Source of the DNA: Saxidomus purpurata
Lineage: Eukaryota; Mollusca; Bivalvia; Venerida; Veneridae
Length of the DNA: 64,000 nucleotides
Reading direction: 5' to 3'
NCBI GenBank assembly: GCA_022818135.1
Contig: JAFMSR010000010.1
Location: 16,928,222-16,992,221 of the forward strand
Below are positions 24,101-39,100 of the stretch, one piece after another. The translations under genes and the position numbers were made by a program. Below the pieces are notes generated by a model. It was given only the letters and a program-made list of their open reading frames with translations, searched no databases and had not been told where the DNA came from. Within the stretch, counting starts at the first letter, position 1, and the number at the start of each line of letters is the position of its first letter.

Positions 24101-27100
24101 ATTCATTGGTCCTAGCAATCATATCGTGTATTGTCCTAGCAATCATTTCTGTGTCAACAGTTGGTCCAAGCAATCATATCTGTCATCGGTCCTAGCAATC
24201 ATATCGTTCATTGGTCCTAGCAATCATATCGTTATGGTCCTAGCAATCATATCTGTGTCATCGGTCCTAGCAATCATATCTGTGTCATTGGTCTTAGCAA
24301 TCATATGTATATTTTCTGTTCTATCAGTTGGTCCTAGCAATCATGTCTCTATTTTTCTGTTCTAACAGTTGGTCCTAGCAATCATATGTATATTTTCTGT
24401 TCTAACAGTTGGTCCTAGCAATCATATGTATATTTTCTGTTCTAACAGTTGGTCCCAGCAACCATATCTTTGTTGTTGGTCCTAGCAATCAGATTTATTT
24501 TTTTCTGTCTATGCAGTAATATTTATGAATCATTTTTGTGTACTCTATGCTAGCAACCATATCAACATTCTCTTAGTAAGCAACTGTGTTACTATCTTCT
24601 GACTTGAACAAAGTGTTACCATGTTAGAAGAAATTATACATGAGGAATGCAGAATACTCAAACAGATTCATGTGTCAAGAAAATTTTGCCATATATTTTC
24701 TTCTGTATTGCATGTTTTGTTGTCCTTGACTTTGAATAGAAAAAAGTATGCACAGATAATGTCTATTCTGTTTAAAGAAAAAATTAAAATTTGTGAGAGT
24801 TTTACATTTTTACATTGACAAAAAGCTATAGACAAACAATAGGTAATGTACATTAGTTGAAATTTTAAATTCAACACTGTTATGGGTAAAATTAATGACA
24901 TGTTTATATTTCAGTAGAGAGTAAGTTTCTCTTAGGCAACTGTTATGTATGTAAACTGTGGAGCTAAATATACAGCCCTAGATGTTGGATACCCACGTTA
25001 GCCTGTTACGCTATGCTGCATTATAAATTATACTCTTGAATATTAATGAGACATTTTCACTGGATCCATAGTGAAGACTGCATAGAAATTTTGGCCAATG
25101 AAAGATCTGTTACATATTTCAACAATATGCAGCAAATCTTGGTACTGCTGGTTTAAAAGCTAACATATGATTATGAATTCAATTTAAAAGTATTGGATTG
25201 TTACATGAAATTTGATTCGTCAGCAGTTAATTAATTAATATTCATGAAAACATAACTTTAATTAATATTCATAAAAACATAACTTTGATAGTCTGTTATC
25301 CCACAATACAATGAGGTAGTGATAACGGAATGGGTAGCGTGGGTTTCAGACATAGTACCGTCCTGTGATATTTATAGGATTTATGTTACTGCTTTTTGTA
25401 ATCACCGTAAATTCATCAGGAGCTAGATGCACCTTCGTGTGTTATTTTTTAAAAATTCGACTTGAAAGCTGATATCATAATGAGATTCAAGCTGAAGTTG
25501 TAGTAAGGTTTTACCTAAAAATGATATGAATTTTCCTAAAAACCCACTGATAATTTCTAAAATGGACATGATCACTCTCAACTATTTAAGTACAGTCAAA
25601 CTTGTATTAAGAGACCGCCCAAGGGAAAGGCCAACATAACTAGAGTTCCTTTGACCTACAGCTCTCAAACTTCATAGGATGATGGTCTTATTGAAGCAGA
25701 TCATCCCATGTTTTGGGGTCAGTATCAAAGGTCGTCACATACCGTTGGTCATTCGCTTGGATGATAAATAGAGTTCCTTTTGTACCTACAGCCTCAAACT
25801 TCAAAGGATATTGCTTATAAGCTGATGATCCATGTTTTTGGGAACAGTAGGTGAAAGGTCTAAGGTCACACTGACCGTTGGTCAATTTCGTTTCCGGATG
25901 ATAACCAGAGTTCCTTTGCGGACATACCTCAACATGGATGATTGGTCTATGACGATGATCCCTATTTTTTGGGGTCAGTAGGTAAAAGGTTCACAGTGAC
26001 CGTTGGTCTCTCTTTCGATGATAACTAGAGTTCGTTGGGACCTAAACCCAAATGGGGGAGTCCGTCCAGCCGTGCAATCTTCTTTTCGGACAAAACTAGT
26101 TCCGTTTACCACAGCTCTCAAACTCATAGGATGAATGGATTGAGCAGATGATCCTATGTTTTTGGGTCATAGTTCAAAGGTCAAGGTCACAGTGACCTTG
26201 GTCAATTTCGTCCGGATGATAACAAAAGTTCCTTTTGACCTACGCTCAAACTTCATAGGATGATTGGTCTATAGAGCTGATGATCCCTATTGTTTTTGGG
26301 GTCAGTAGGTCAAAGGTCAAGGTCATACTGACCGTTTGTCAATTTCTCGGCGGATGATAACTAGAGTTCCTTTAGACCTACAGACCTCAAACTTCATAGG
26401 ATGATTGGTCTTATTGAGCAGATGATCCCTATTGTTTTTGGGGTCAGTAGTTCAAAGGTCAAGGTCACAGTGACCGTTGGTCAATTTCTGTTATAATTTG
26501 GGGTCACTAACTCAAAGGTCAAGGTCATAAGGGGGGAGACAAGTTTTTTTGTGAAAAACAATCTCTAATTGGTTAAAGGGATGGATGCAGAAACTTACTG
26601 GCTGAATAGCCGACAGTGAAGATCATGATCGGAGTCCATAGATGAGTAGATTAATCATGATCTACAGTGGTCATTAAGGTTGAATCACTGGCCGTCAGTA
26701 CTTGCACATACTGTGAAATAGATGCTTCATCTAAAAGACCGTGCAGAACGTATAGTCCAAGGTCTGATGCAAAACTAATGTAATTATAACAAAATATATA
26801 ATATTATGTAAAATAAATCCACAAATTACAAAATTCACCTAAGCATAAGATGAATTTACATTTGCTTTATAACTGATAGAGATAAGTTGTTTTTATTATA
26901 CTAAAATGATTTTTTGCACAAGATTTTGTGGCTGTTTTCTTTTTTTGGCCGGTACTTTAATGATGGGAGTAGTGGTAAAGGATCAAGTAGTTTTTTCTCA
27001 GTCAGAAGATGGCAGGTTCAAGTTGTGATTAAGTTAATGGCTGTACTGACTTAAAACCGACTGGGTTTACAGTGGAGCACATGTATATGGAGAGTCACTG

Positions 27101-30100
27101 TGATGAGCTTTAAGTTCCCTCTGAATCAAGCAAAAATAAACCAAAGCTATAATCTTGCGTAGTCAACCCTGTGAATAAAGACTACCCATCAAAAACCTCA
27201 GTGTGTTCACCTTACACATTGCATAGTGCACCATTTTCTCCCAGCTGGCCCAAAATTAAAGGGATGTCTTTTACTTAGGATGGCTTTCAAGACTGTTTTC
27301 ATCGTTAATTTGATGCCCCAAATATCATATGCATTTAATTTACAGAAAATAGATAGGAAACTGAATGCTGGAAATGTCTGCCAATATCATATTTTGTAAC
27401 ATGACTAAATACTTGTACATTTACTGCCTGTGCATTTATAAATTCCTCTACAATAGCAGCCCCTAGAGCTTCAATTATAAATAAATGATTTGTTCAACAA
27501 ATTCAATTTCCGTTTAATTCTTGTGAATCCTTTTCTTATGTAATCCATTCAATTTTTAAATCAACCAATCAAAAGTTGCAATACCAATCAGCTGTTGACC
27601 TTCACCCTGAAATAGGCTGGAAGTAATGGTTTAAAACAGACAGCCAATGGCTGAAAAAAAAAATCACACTGTCGTTCCTGTGATTTTTTCACTCGCAAAG
27701 AATAGTTTTGTTCTTATAACAATATCAGTCCTAGTGCAATTAAATGCACTGTTGAACACAAAATATGTCACTATATATGTGACAAGATTGCTTAATGGGG
27801 CAAGTACAGTATTGTTTTTGATTAACACCAGGCCTTCTCAGCTTTGTCTTGTGTTTTGTGGTTTTCAGTTGTCTTTTTTATTTTACAGGAAAAGGTATAA
27901 GGAAGTTACATTTGCTTATTGTTAAGTACAGATGCTGGCTTGTTTTAAAACAGTTTTATAGTTAATTAAGGTGATAAATGGCTGACCTGTAACCAAGTCT
28001 TGGTACGCTTACTGGATGGTGTTATTGTTGTTTTTAACCTGGCAGACATTTTATTGTCATTAAATACACCTACGTAAATTGTTTAGAAGTTTCTTTTAAA
28101 CTTCTTGCATAATTATGCAAACAGAGAAATTTAATTGCCTTATTGTCATGTTTGATTAGTGGTTATGGTTGTATGTAAATAGTTACTTCATGAGTAACTG
28201 CCCAGAAAATTGCTATCCAGTTAGTTGGTAGAGTTACTTCCCTTTATTTTATAATCCACCATTTGCAGAGCTTTTTTATGAACAATTACTTTGTGGTTAT
28301 TAATATCACTTAGCAAATAAGTTTATGAACTTTATTTGTGTAAAATCCTGTAAACAATCTCTAAGATCGTGTGTTTAACTTAAAAAGCTAGTTTCTTTTC
28401 ACTTTTTACCCTCTTGCATGCAAGTTGGGCTTCTTCTGTACATGGGTTACATCTATGCATGTGCTCATTTTGCATGTGTAATATACAAATTGCATGATAA
28501 TAGACAACATTTGTTTCTTGACTGTGAAAGCTGTATTCCCGATTTACTTTTCAGTATATATGAAGCAGTACATGAGAGGCAAGGCAAGAACACAAAGGAG
28601 TTGACTGTAGAGAAGGGAGATATAGTACAGGTAACACATATATCCTATCGTTTGTTTGTAAGAGTTCAACACTTGTTTCAACCGGGTTTCAATCTTTTTT
28701 ACTGCAGACAGTTTACTTAACCATCATTCTAGGGAAGGGCAGGTAATAAAAACCTATCCTCCGTAAGAAACTACCAACTTTCTCACTTAAAAAGGGCATA
28801 GTTGGTAGAAGAGCTCGAACCAATGACCCCCTTGCCAATGAGAGGTTACCATGGTTTCAACTCAGCCAATCTAATCACTTTAACACAGAGGCAGTTCAAG
28901 TACTCAGTCTCAGAAAATGAAAAACAACTTCATGTAATAAACTCTTCTATTTCCTCCAAGCTTGAGAGCATGATAAGAGAGATGAAATAACAATCTCAAA
29001 CATCTAAACTTATGTCACAGGTCAGCTGTAGGACAACACCTTAACTTTTAACTCACTTAAAACTGAGTATTAATACATCATTTACACTTGACCAACTGAT
29101 TCTTAAAACTTTATTCATGAACAGGTATTAGATAAGTCAAGGAACTGGTGGAAGCTAAAGAACTACCAGGGGGAGTCAGGCTACGCACCGTACACAATAC
29201 TGAAGGAGTTTCAACCTAGAGATGACTTTGATAATGTAAGTTTCTTGTGACTTTTTGTAGCAGTGGGTTGAAGCCCGTTCTACTACTGAAACAGCTGTAG
29301 CTGACTTTAAGTCGTACCACGTCCCCATCACCTATACTTTTTACTGTCCTAAGGGTTTTCACTTTTTTTGTCGGAAAGTGTTCATTTTCCATTTCAATTC
29401 CTGGCTTGGGGCAAGAACTTTGTTCTGTAGTTATGAGTTTCACCCTTGTGACATTTACTATCATCCTAGATTTCCGTTTATAGTAAAGGTGTAAATAAAC
29501 CTTGATTGTTTCTGTACCGCCTTTAGCTCCTACATTTGTAGAACATTTTTAACATCTAAAAAGAAGTAGGTGTCTGCTTGAACTAAGCTAAAACTTTCAG
29601 TTAAGAAGCATGTTGTTTACTTTTTAGCTCATCTGGCTTTGCCAGGTCGAGCTTTTAGGATGGATGATTGTCCGTCATCCGTCAACATTTTGATTCAAAC
29701 GACATCTTCTCTGAAACCACTGGGTCAATGTTGATTAAACTATGCAGGGATGTTCCTTGCATGAAGCTCTACCAAAATTGTTCAAAGAATTCCATTCCAA
29801 GCAGAACTCTGGTTGCTATGGCGAAAGATTGGAAAAACTTTAAAAATCTTCTTCTCTGAAACCACAAGGCCTAGAGCTTGAATATTTAGCATGAATCATT
29901 GCCTAGTGGACCTCTACCAAGATTGTTCAAAATATGACCCCTGGATCAAAATTGAACCCAACCGGGGGTCGTTTAGTTTTACATAGGCTTATATTGAAAA
30001 AACTTTTACAATCTTCTTCTCTGAAACCACAAGGCTTAGATATTTAGCATGTAGCATTGCCTAGTAGACCTCTAAGATTGTGCCCCTGGGGTCAATATTG

Positions 30101-33100
30101 GCCCCGTCCAGGGGTCACTTGCTTTTTACAAAGAAGAATATAGGAAAACCTATTTAGTATGTAACATTGTTTAGTGGTCTTCCACTTAGTTTGTTCAAAT
30201 CATGCCTCTTGGGTCAAAATTGATCACACCCACCAGGCAAGTGGACTTGTACTCAAGTGAGCGATATAGGGCCATCATGGCCCTCTTGTTGCTTTTATGC
30301 TAGAATAAGACAGAAGTTAACAATTTAACAATTTTGCACACAGCTAAGTCCCCTACTTGCCTTTGTGTTAAGATATTTAACAAGACTCAGGGCCCAAGTT
30401 TCATAGTTGTTGTTTAAAGGGGGATGTAAAATTAACAAACTGAATCTTGATCGGTGGATACTTTTATCTGGCCAATAGTATGTGACCACTATATTTAGCT
30501 AGCCAATGATTGTGAATCTTGGGCAATTTACTTTCATGCACTTTTTTATCCCCAACACAACTTTTCATCAGCGTAATAGCATTTATTAATGGAAAATATA
30601 TGATTAACTTAACTTATTTTCTGCTTTTTAAGTAGATAAAGTTTCAAGTTTCAAAACAGTTTAATATGCAGTTTCTTGTCTGTGCAATGTAAATTGTTGT
30701 GCTAATTTAAAATGTGAAGTATCTGTACCCGTATATTATACATTGCATCATTATAATTTCTAGGACCCTCTATATCACCGAACATAGTCGTGTGTGCAAG
30801 TCAGATTCAATGAGTGAAAAGTTTTTGAGTAAGATAAAAAAAGCTACTGTTGTACCATATATCTGAATATCTATAATTAACAAATACATGTAGACAATGT
30901 ATTTAGTTTTTGTTTTTGATTTTTTATACCCCCACTGGATGAGTTTAGGGTGAGGTCTGTACAGGAATCGTTATGTCATGTCCAATCCCTTGTCTGAAGT
31001 ATAAGTTAGTATAACCTTATGATAGTAAATAATAGTAATAATATTCTTTTTTAAAGGAAGGTGACACAATAAGCCAACAGGCTTTATCTTGCTCAAGGCC
31101 TTCAAAGTGTTGGATTGATTCAAATTTTGTATACAAATACATTGATGTAAATAATCATTGAACAATGGTTAAATTACAAATGATCTCCCCTGATATTCCA
31201 AAATTCATTGTTCATTGTAGTGGGGGTATGAATTACCTTAAGTGAAAGCTCTAGTTTTGCCTGTCAACATTTTATCATAGGGCTGTGATGGTTTTTAAAA
31301 TGCAAAATGGTTTTGAAAAGTACTAAAAAAGACTTGTTTAATCATAGTGAAGAGGCAGTGTTTCTTCCAAGGAACACTTTAGTGTCAGAAGTTTTAAAGG
31401 GGCAGAAATTTTTCACAGATTGATCCATAATGCTGCAGTGTTAAACATACCAGCCCTTATTTCATAGCATGAAACGTTCGACTCTATTAATTTTTATAAT
31501 AACGTTGACTGAAGTGAAATCTGTATTATCACAGCCTTATGTTTTTGTTCTCATTTGAATCTTGATTTGCCATTCTCATTGTAGTGTCATATTTTACGAT
31601 AACACTTGTAAAAGCTTGCAGAAGTTCTAATCTACTATAGGGGCTATATGCTTTATCCGTGCTGGCATATATCCGGCATATGCCCGGCGTAGATCCCTTT
31701 GCTGATAATGCGCCTGATTCTGCCTGGCTATATGAAAGGAATGTCAGTACATTTATATATGCCAGCGCGGATGAAAAGCATAGCCCCTCTGTAACACCAA
31801 GCCTATCTTTTCTGCATACTTAACACTTTTTTTTAACTTTTTGCTTTTTCCAAGTTTGAAATCTCATTGAAAAGTGTTGGCAATCAGTTAAATGCTAACT
31901 AGATTTGTAAATTTGTTCAACAAAGTTTGACACTTTCAGTGTGCCTGTATTATCCCCACATTGTGAAATATAAATTCAAGGTGTTAGTGCACTAAATATT
32001 AAGAGTTGCAGACAGTAGCCCGTTTACATTCTGCAGCAGATGAGTTCAGTTTATCTATCACAGTATGCTGTGTAGTGTATATAAATTTATGTTAAATACA
32101 TTACATAATGTAGGTACAAATGACCTAGAAAAATGTCATATACTGTTTACATTATACAGTCAATGTTCACTACAAAATTAATAATTATGAATATGTTATA
32201 TTTATTTATCTGTTAAAAGGTCTGCACAAACATATACTGGCATAAAAGCTACATTAAAGGCACAGAACAAGGAACTTTTGTTGTTAATACAAGTTGACGG
32301 TGTATGGTTATGGTGTTTAATGTTAGCATTATTTCATTCCGATTTTGATTTTACAGTGTTGAGAATTTCTGCGGGATTCAAACTTGTCTATAATATAGTT
32401 ATTACATGTTCTAACCATTACACGTTCCATATTACAGATGATCCCTTCGTATTAATGCTTGTCAGTAGGGATTTAATTCACAGTGTAAGATATTTTACTC
32501 CACTCTAAACAACTGTAACATTGCCTGAGTATAACATTCTCTTCTAGATGAGCTTCTACTTTGATGTTATCTTGCCATAAACTTGTACTTCTTGCATCTT
32601 GCACTAACACTTTTCTAAAGTAACTTTCACTTGGAAATGTTTTGTTATGCTATATATGAATTTAAGAATGATGAAGTGTATATACATTGTATGTTTGCAC
32701 AGTTTTAGAGTGTCTCATGTAAACTTAATTTACGTGGCCATGAAAATAAGTTCAGTCCTCAAACATGATACAACTGTACAGCAGGAATTACTTATACCAT
32801 GCAGACCCAGACATCGGCCTGATTTTAACATTTGATACAGATTTCTCAAGTAACTATTGCATCTTTGAAATAACTGGTAAATGATTCAGCTCAGCCGCTT
32901 GCAAGTTTTCTTTTTGTGTGGGTAGGGGCGAGGTAGGGATGTCATTGATTAAAATTTTTGTATCGATACATCGATTTAGAAATATCGACGATACAGCGAT
33001 ATATCGATACATGGGCGTAAAAAAGTCACTGACAACATTTTCTACCAAATCTCTTGACTTAATTTGTACTAAACATATGGTTCTGGTCTATAATATATAT

Positions 33101-36100
33101 CAACCCTTGCAGTGCTGAAATATTTTTGCCTATGAGACCACATTTCATTAAATTATTATTCGTTAGAAAAACACGGAACTCTGGGTAGAGTGATTGTTTA
33201 TATTCCGGTTGAGTTTTAATGGAATTTTCGAACATGAAATTGTAGATCATTGCACGGTAAAACATTATTCGATATACGATTTTTCAAAACGGCAATCGAT
33301 ATCGAATTGAAATTGTTTTATCGTTGATATATCGATATCGTTTGAATCGATTACATCCCTAGGGTGAGGACAGAATGGTCAATAAAGATGAAGCCAGCTG
33401 AAGAACCTCTCATAGATCAAGGGTCATGACTTTGAGCCTTACTACTGTGAGAAAGTTGGCAGTTTCTTACAGAGGATAGGGATCTAGAACTATTCCTTCC
33501 AAAGAATGAGGGTTTGTTAAACTGCCTAACTGTAAAAATGACCAAAATACAGTTGAAACAGACGTTAAACTTGTACAACAACAAAGACAAAAAATGAATG
33601 ATTCATATTGAGGACTAAATTATTTTCCTTTTTTTCATGGCCAAGTATTATGTATAAGCTTGTATTCCTCTTGAGAGTATTACATTGCATATTATAATAT
33701 GTTCACGGTATATGTAAAGATTCTGACAAAGTAGGAGTTCTAGAAGAGAGTGCACATTGTGGTTTGGGACTAACACATGAATACATTGTGAACACCATGA
33801 TGTTGTAGGAGTATAAATGTGCTATCTACCGTGATAATTCTTTTAGACCCCTGCTCCAACTCGCCTTCTTAAATTATGAATCTTTAGAAATCTCTGTACG
33901 ATTTCTTTATATATAGGAAATTTTATTAGTTGAAAATCTTAACTTGAAAGTTTTACAAAGCTGTGTTTGGTTTTTTAAATTGATCATTTCATTGCAAAAA
34001 TGTAAGCCTTTGAAATTAATCTTATTTAAATAATTTATGCAAATTAAGAGAAAAAACAACGGAATGCTTGTAATATCAAAAGGAGTGCATGAGCTTTTGA
34101 ATTATTTGCACTTAAAAGTTTTAAAGATTTGACATAATTTTGTTATTGGATGGATAAATTAGATTTGCCACATTATAATGAACAAAACTATGCTGCAGAT
34201 AGCTAGTTTATACTCCTGAAAATGCTATTAAATAATGTACATAGCTGGTGATATAGCTGGCAGATGGTGAGTGGTATCTGGACAGTCAGCATGAAAACAG
34301 AAACAAATTATTATATAGTTCAGTTGATATGTAATGTACATCTAACTCTTACCCTGCTGGGCATGAGTGTCCCTGCCTGTATGACCAGGGATCATGATCA
34401 GACAGAAGGCTGCAGGCTAATTATGATCAGACAGAAGGCTGCAGGCTAATCATGATCAGACAGAAGGCTGCAGGCTTATCATGATCTGCAGTGTTGACTG
34501 TTCAATTTATAAATGTTTACTGGGCCGTCCATTGAACAGTTAATGGAAAAGCCCAAATTTAGAACTGGACAGGTCCATTTGAGAAATTTAGCAGGGTCAA
34601 GCTTTGGCATGTGTATTCTTGTATGCTTTTATTGTTAAGTGATGTTTAAGCATTAAAATGGATAATAATGATGTTATTTATATTTTAGTTGAAAATAATA
34701 AAACTTCAACAAAGACTGTTGGGGAAAGAAAGAGAATATGTTTGAAAGATTAACAGATTAGGTGTAGCGAGCCTTGTGCTCATTTTCCTCCTACCAATTG
34801 TTACTATTTATGGAAACCTAGCCTCTTTTCAGATCACATGGTCATACCAGTTGTGTGTAGCCTGAATACTAATTGTAGTAAATTATCTCCCCTTCTGGCA
34901 ACATGTGTCTGGTCTGTAAGCTCACACACCAGTCCTATCTTTGGCTTTTGGCATTTATCACAATTTGGTGAAGTAATCATAATATTTGGAAAAAACTGAC
35001 TGGGTATTGCAGTCAGGTAAAACAAAACTCCCTAATGTTCCTAAATTTGTTAGGTACCCTTCTACATGGGAGTCATACTGAGATCTTGGCAGGTTCACCC
35101 GTGGAGAAATCCTAGGGTCGGCCGGGACAATAAACAATCTAATAATAATAATCTCCCCTTTAGTGAAATCAAAGGTGTAATAAAGATATAGGAAGGCACA
35201 CTGTTGTTGTATAAGTCAAAGTGGTGTTTTATTGTTGGAATTAATTGTTGAAATATAAGAAAACATTTATTTTGCATTGTTTAAGTATATGCTTTTTGTT
35301 TTGTTTTGGTCAACATCCTGTTATATTGTGAATAGTAAACATACTGCATGCTGTTGTGAAAATGAAGTTGTACATCTATTTTGTTGTGGTACATGTATAT
35401 ATACTGTAGCATGCTGGGTATTTATGAGTTTTGTGACTAAATCAGTTTATAAGTTACATGAATGTTTCTGTGAAAAATAATGTATCGATATCAGCACTAA
35501 ATTTTACAACAAGGGTTTATTGCAAAACTTTTGTAACTTATATGGAATGAAGAAGTGGCCCTGTCTATAGTGGTTAAAAAGTGTGTTCTGTCTTAAAATC
35601 AGGTAAATATCTGTCAACTTCAATTTTAGTGACATCAGACAGTAAGGAGAGGAGATTGTTGGGATTTTTATCAATATGCTGCATTCTTTTTCACAGTACT
35701 ATATAGACCTTCATAGGTAATATAAAAGCTTTGAATGGAGATATAGGAAATTTATCATGGAAGTTGGTTTTTGCATCATTGCAGGGCTGTGTTTTGATGG
35801 ATTATTCTTAAAAACTTGGAAGGAAGAAATAGTTTCTTTTTGTTTTTCATTATACACTGAATTTAAGTTTAATAAGTAATATGAATTATAAATTCATGGT
35901 TTTTAAGATTTCAGAAACTTGTTACTTTCGTAACATTTGTGTAGAAATATAAGATGTAGACTGTAGAAATTTTGAAATTGTTCGGCCAGTACATAATAAA
36001 ATTATACAAGTGCTGTCAAAATATACAAATATACCATGCACCCGGGGATGTTTAAATGGTGGGGTGGGGGTATTATGGCTCAAATCAGGTCACTATAGCT

Positions 36101-39100
36101 AATACAGTATTGATCAGACATCTATGTCACACATAAAAATGTTCTGGCTCAGTTTTTCAACAGATCTGTCACAACAGAAAATTTGTGTTGTATGGTTGGA
36201 ACAATAAAGCTACTTCTATTTTTGGCATCTCTTTCATGTGATCAAGATATCTGGGTTGTTGACATACTAATTAATACAATTTACTCATACAGCTAGTGTT
36301 GATATTAGAAACATGATGAAATAAAACATCTGAAATTAAGAATCTGGCACGCCAAACTTTTCATATGGAAACTATTTAGGTAAATGTACAGCACCAAACA
36401 ATAGCATGATATCAAGGTCAAGACATGAATTAAAGTACCTCCATCTTGTTTAAACAAAATGAGAGGAAAGTTTCTAATGCTAGCACCAGAATTTAAAGAA
36501 AATTCCATTACTTTCTGTTTTGCAGGGTGGCGGACCACGACGTCTGAGTGGAGACTACAGCAGTTATATTAATGGTGGTGCGCCTCCGCCACCTCCTCCG
36601 CCGATAGCCGGATCAACTCGACCTGCAAGTCGGGGAGGTGACAAATCCTTTCGATACTTTTGATGATGATTGGTCCTACTTCTAATAATGATTTTTTTTC
36701 TTTTGTTTCTATTTCACGGTCTTGCGAAAAACAGTGTTTAAATACGTATTTTGTGTGATGATTGATATTGCTTGAAAAATGTGATTTTGAATAGGTCAGT
36801 AAATACCGGTATAAGCTGAGAAATTGTTTATGATTACTATTGATAACTTTTGGAACAGCATTAATTAACTGCTTCTGAGTGTAGTGGAGTGGTGTATATG
36901 AATGTACGGCAGTGAGTTTATGCGTTACTGAAACCTTTTAATTGTGAACAATAGATTTTAATTTCATTGAAGGATGTAGCACAGTAAGTGTGGGGTGTCG
37001 TCTGCTTGAGGAAATATTTTAGAAGTTGCTAAACTGCTTAGAACTTCGTTCTTAGTGAAACTAGGTTGTATCTCTTATATAAAGAAATAGGATTCTTAGT
37101 GTTGTTAGAACAACCAAATTTTGTGTGTGCATTCAGAAGAAAGAAGTATTGTCATGCTGTTATGACAATTCTAGCTTTACAGGCACTGTCGTTCGGAAGT
37201 ATATGGTAATTTCATTATCACATAGTTGCAGGTTCAACATAACAAACAGATAACCAAAGAAACTGTTCAGTTTTATGAATAATTATGTCCTAAACCGGAC
37301 TTAAATACAGTCTAAACTGTGTAAGGTGGCCAGCCAAAGAACACATTATGTTTTGTTTAGTTTAATTATGGCACTAAATGTGTGTAAGAAGGATACACAA
37401 GAAAAAAAAAATTAAATTGCATTCCCTTATTTTTGATTATTTCATTTTGCAAAATGGCCTGTTTGAGACACAATTATATTTTGATGCCTAAAACAGATAG
37501 CTATTTAACTAAGTTGGCCGCTGACACAGATTCAACTGTATATGACATTTCATATTGTTTGGCGATAATAGAGTTTAGTCATATTTAAATACATTAAGAA
37601 TGATCAGTATTCAACATATTTTCAGGTCACATACATTTTATGAAACATATTATATTTCCCTTTAACCCATGCTTTATCAGTTGATAAAACAAGGACAATT
37701 TCTAATTTTAAAAAACAATGCAACAGTTACAAAAAAAGCATCACAGCTGTAGACGATATAATCGTGTTTTCAAGTACATATTTTTTTGTAAATGCTGACA
37801 TTTCTGGAGTAAGTTTATTAAGTTATCTTAAAAAACAATATTAATGAAAATAAAATAAATAGTATTGTAATATATTTTTTTGTAATATTAGAAAAATATT
37901 ATACAGACATTAATGGATATGTTATCATAGCTGTCATTGGTTGCCATGGAAATATAGATTTTATTGTACATGTTAAAATGTTGATACATATATAATGTGT
38001 TATAAACTTACATATCATATAGTTTATTATGCAAAGTAGTTATAAAGAGAGACTGTTGTATATTGTATGTGTATATTATATGTGTATATACGTTGTACAG
38101 AGCATAGTGAATGTGAGAAGTTGTACAGGTTTTTTTATATGAGTGTTTCATATCTTGAGTGATTGTGTTCTTAGTATGATAAACATAAACCATAGAGTTT
38201 ATGAATAATAATTATAAACAGTATAGAGTTTGTGAAAGATAAACATTAACGATGGAGTTTAAGAAAGATAAACTATAGCCAGTGAGTTTACGAATGATCA
38301 ACTATAGCCAATGAGTTCATGAATGATAATATCGACTGTAAAAGGTTTTGATGACAGAAGAATATAATTATGAAAGATGAGTAGAACTACAGGGTGCTTG
38401 AGTGATTAACAAGAATGCCTATGAAACATCATGTAATTTGTGAGTGATAAACCATAGTGTTTATTAAAGATAAACAGAAACTTTGCAATTTTAGATTTAA
38501 AATGCAACATTAAGTTAATGATAGAAAACTGAATTTTTTAAAGAAAATTGTTATGGCCTATATTACTGAAATGGTTTTTGAGGTTAGTCACAAAAAACTG
38601 ACACAACAAAGGTCTATACCCAGTTTTAAAATTAAAATGAAAAGCCCAGTTAGATCTCTTTAATGTTGTATCAGGCTCGTGGATATGTAAAGTCTTTATT
38701 TTGGGGAAAGGAATTAGTGATAAATTGCGTTACTGCTTTTAGAGTTTATTGTTGATTGAAAAAATGTTTTTGGATATATTATGCAACATTATCTTACTAT
38801 ATTTAAACATTTATCCTTAGGTATCGTTCACTGAATTGTGCATTGTAAATACCATTTCCTTATGTTAGAGAAACATTAATACTTCATTCATTCAAGGTGA
38901 CCTCATGCTCACCTTTACTACACGTGAAAGCAAAACTTACAGCTTTCACATAATTCTCATACAAAAGCTTTAATCAAGTTTTTGTTTCAAAATATGTTTT
39001 TTTATCAAAGCTAGACCATTTTGCAATAAAACATAAGTTTCATTTGTGCAATTTTTAGTTTGTATTTTAATTTAACCACACTTACACTGCTTTAAGAGAT

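Larger units (their letters stand above)
23033..28554 (+). other. EPS8 intron 11
   Basis: A 5.5-kb intron. It holds the 27-bp minisatellite (23100-24500), a GGTCAAAGGTCA-type array (25630-26545), a GATCATGATC-family piece (26600-26760) and a SINE-like piece (26965-27170). Otherwise nothing recognised, including 27200-28550. Confidence 0.75.
29236..36525 (+). other. EPS8 intron 13
   Basis: A 7.3-kb intron with family-A copy 2, a MITE (31639-31788), a hAT-type MITE (32934-33361), a SINE-like piece (33370-33610), 34-bp tandem repeats (34384-34478) and small repeats near 35093. Nothing else recognised, including 35150-36520. Confidence 0.75.

Noticed and set aside
23250..24365. Long hydrophobic and MIARTNDTD-type open frames on both strands
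   Set aside because: They are translations of the 27-bp minisatellite (a multiple of three), with no start context, splice sites or family motif.
24985..25350. Possible inverted-repeat element (ACCCACGTTAGCC ... GGTAGCGTGGGTTTC)
   Set aside because: The end similarity is short and gapped. I could not define termini or a target duplication.
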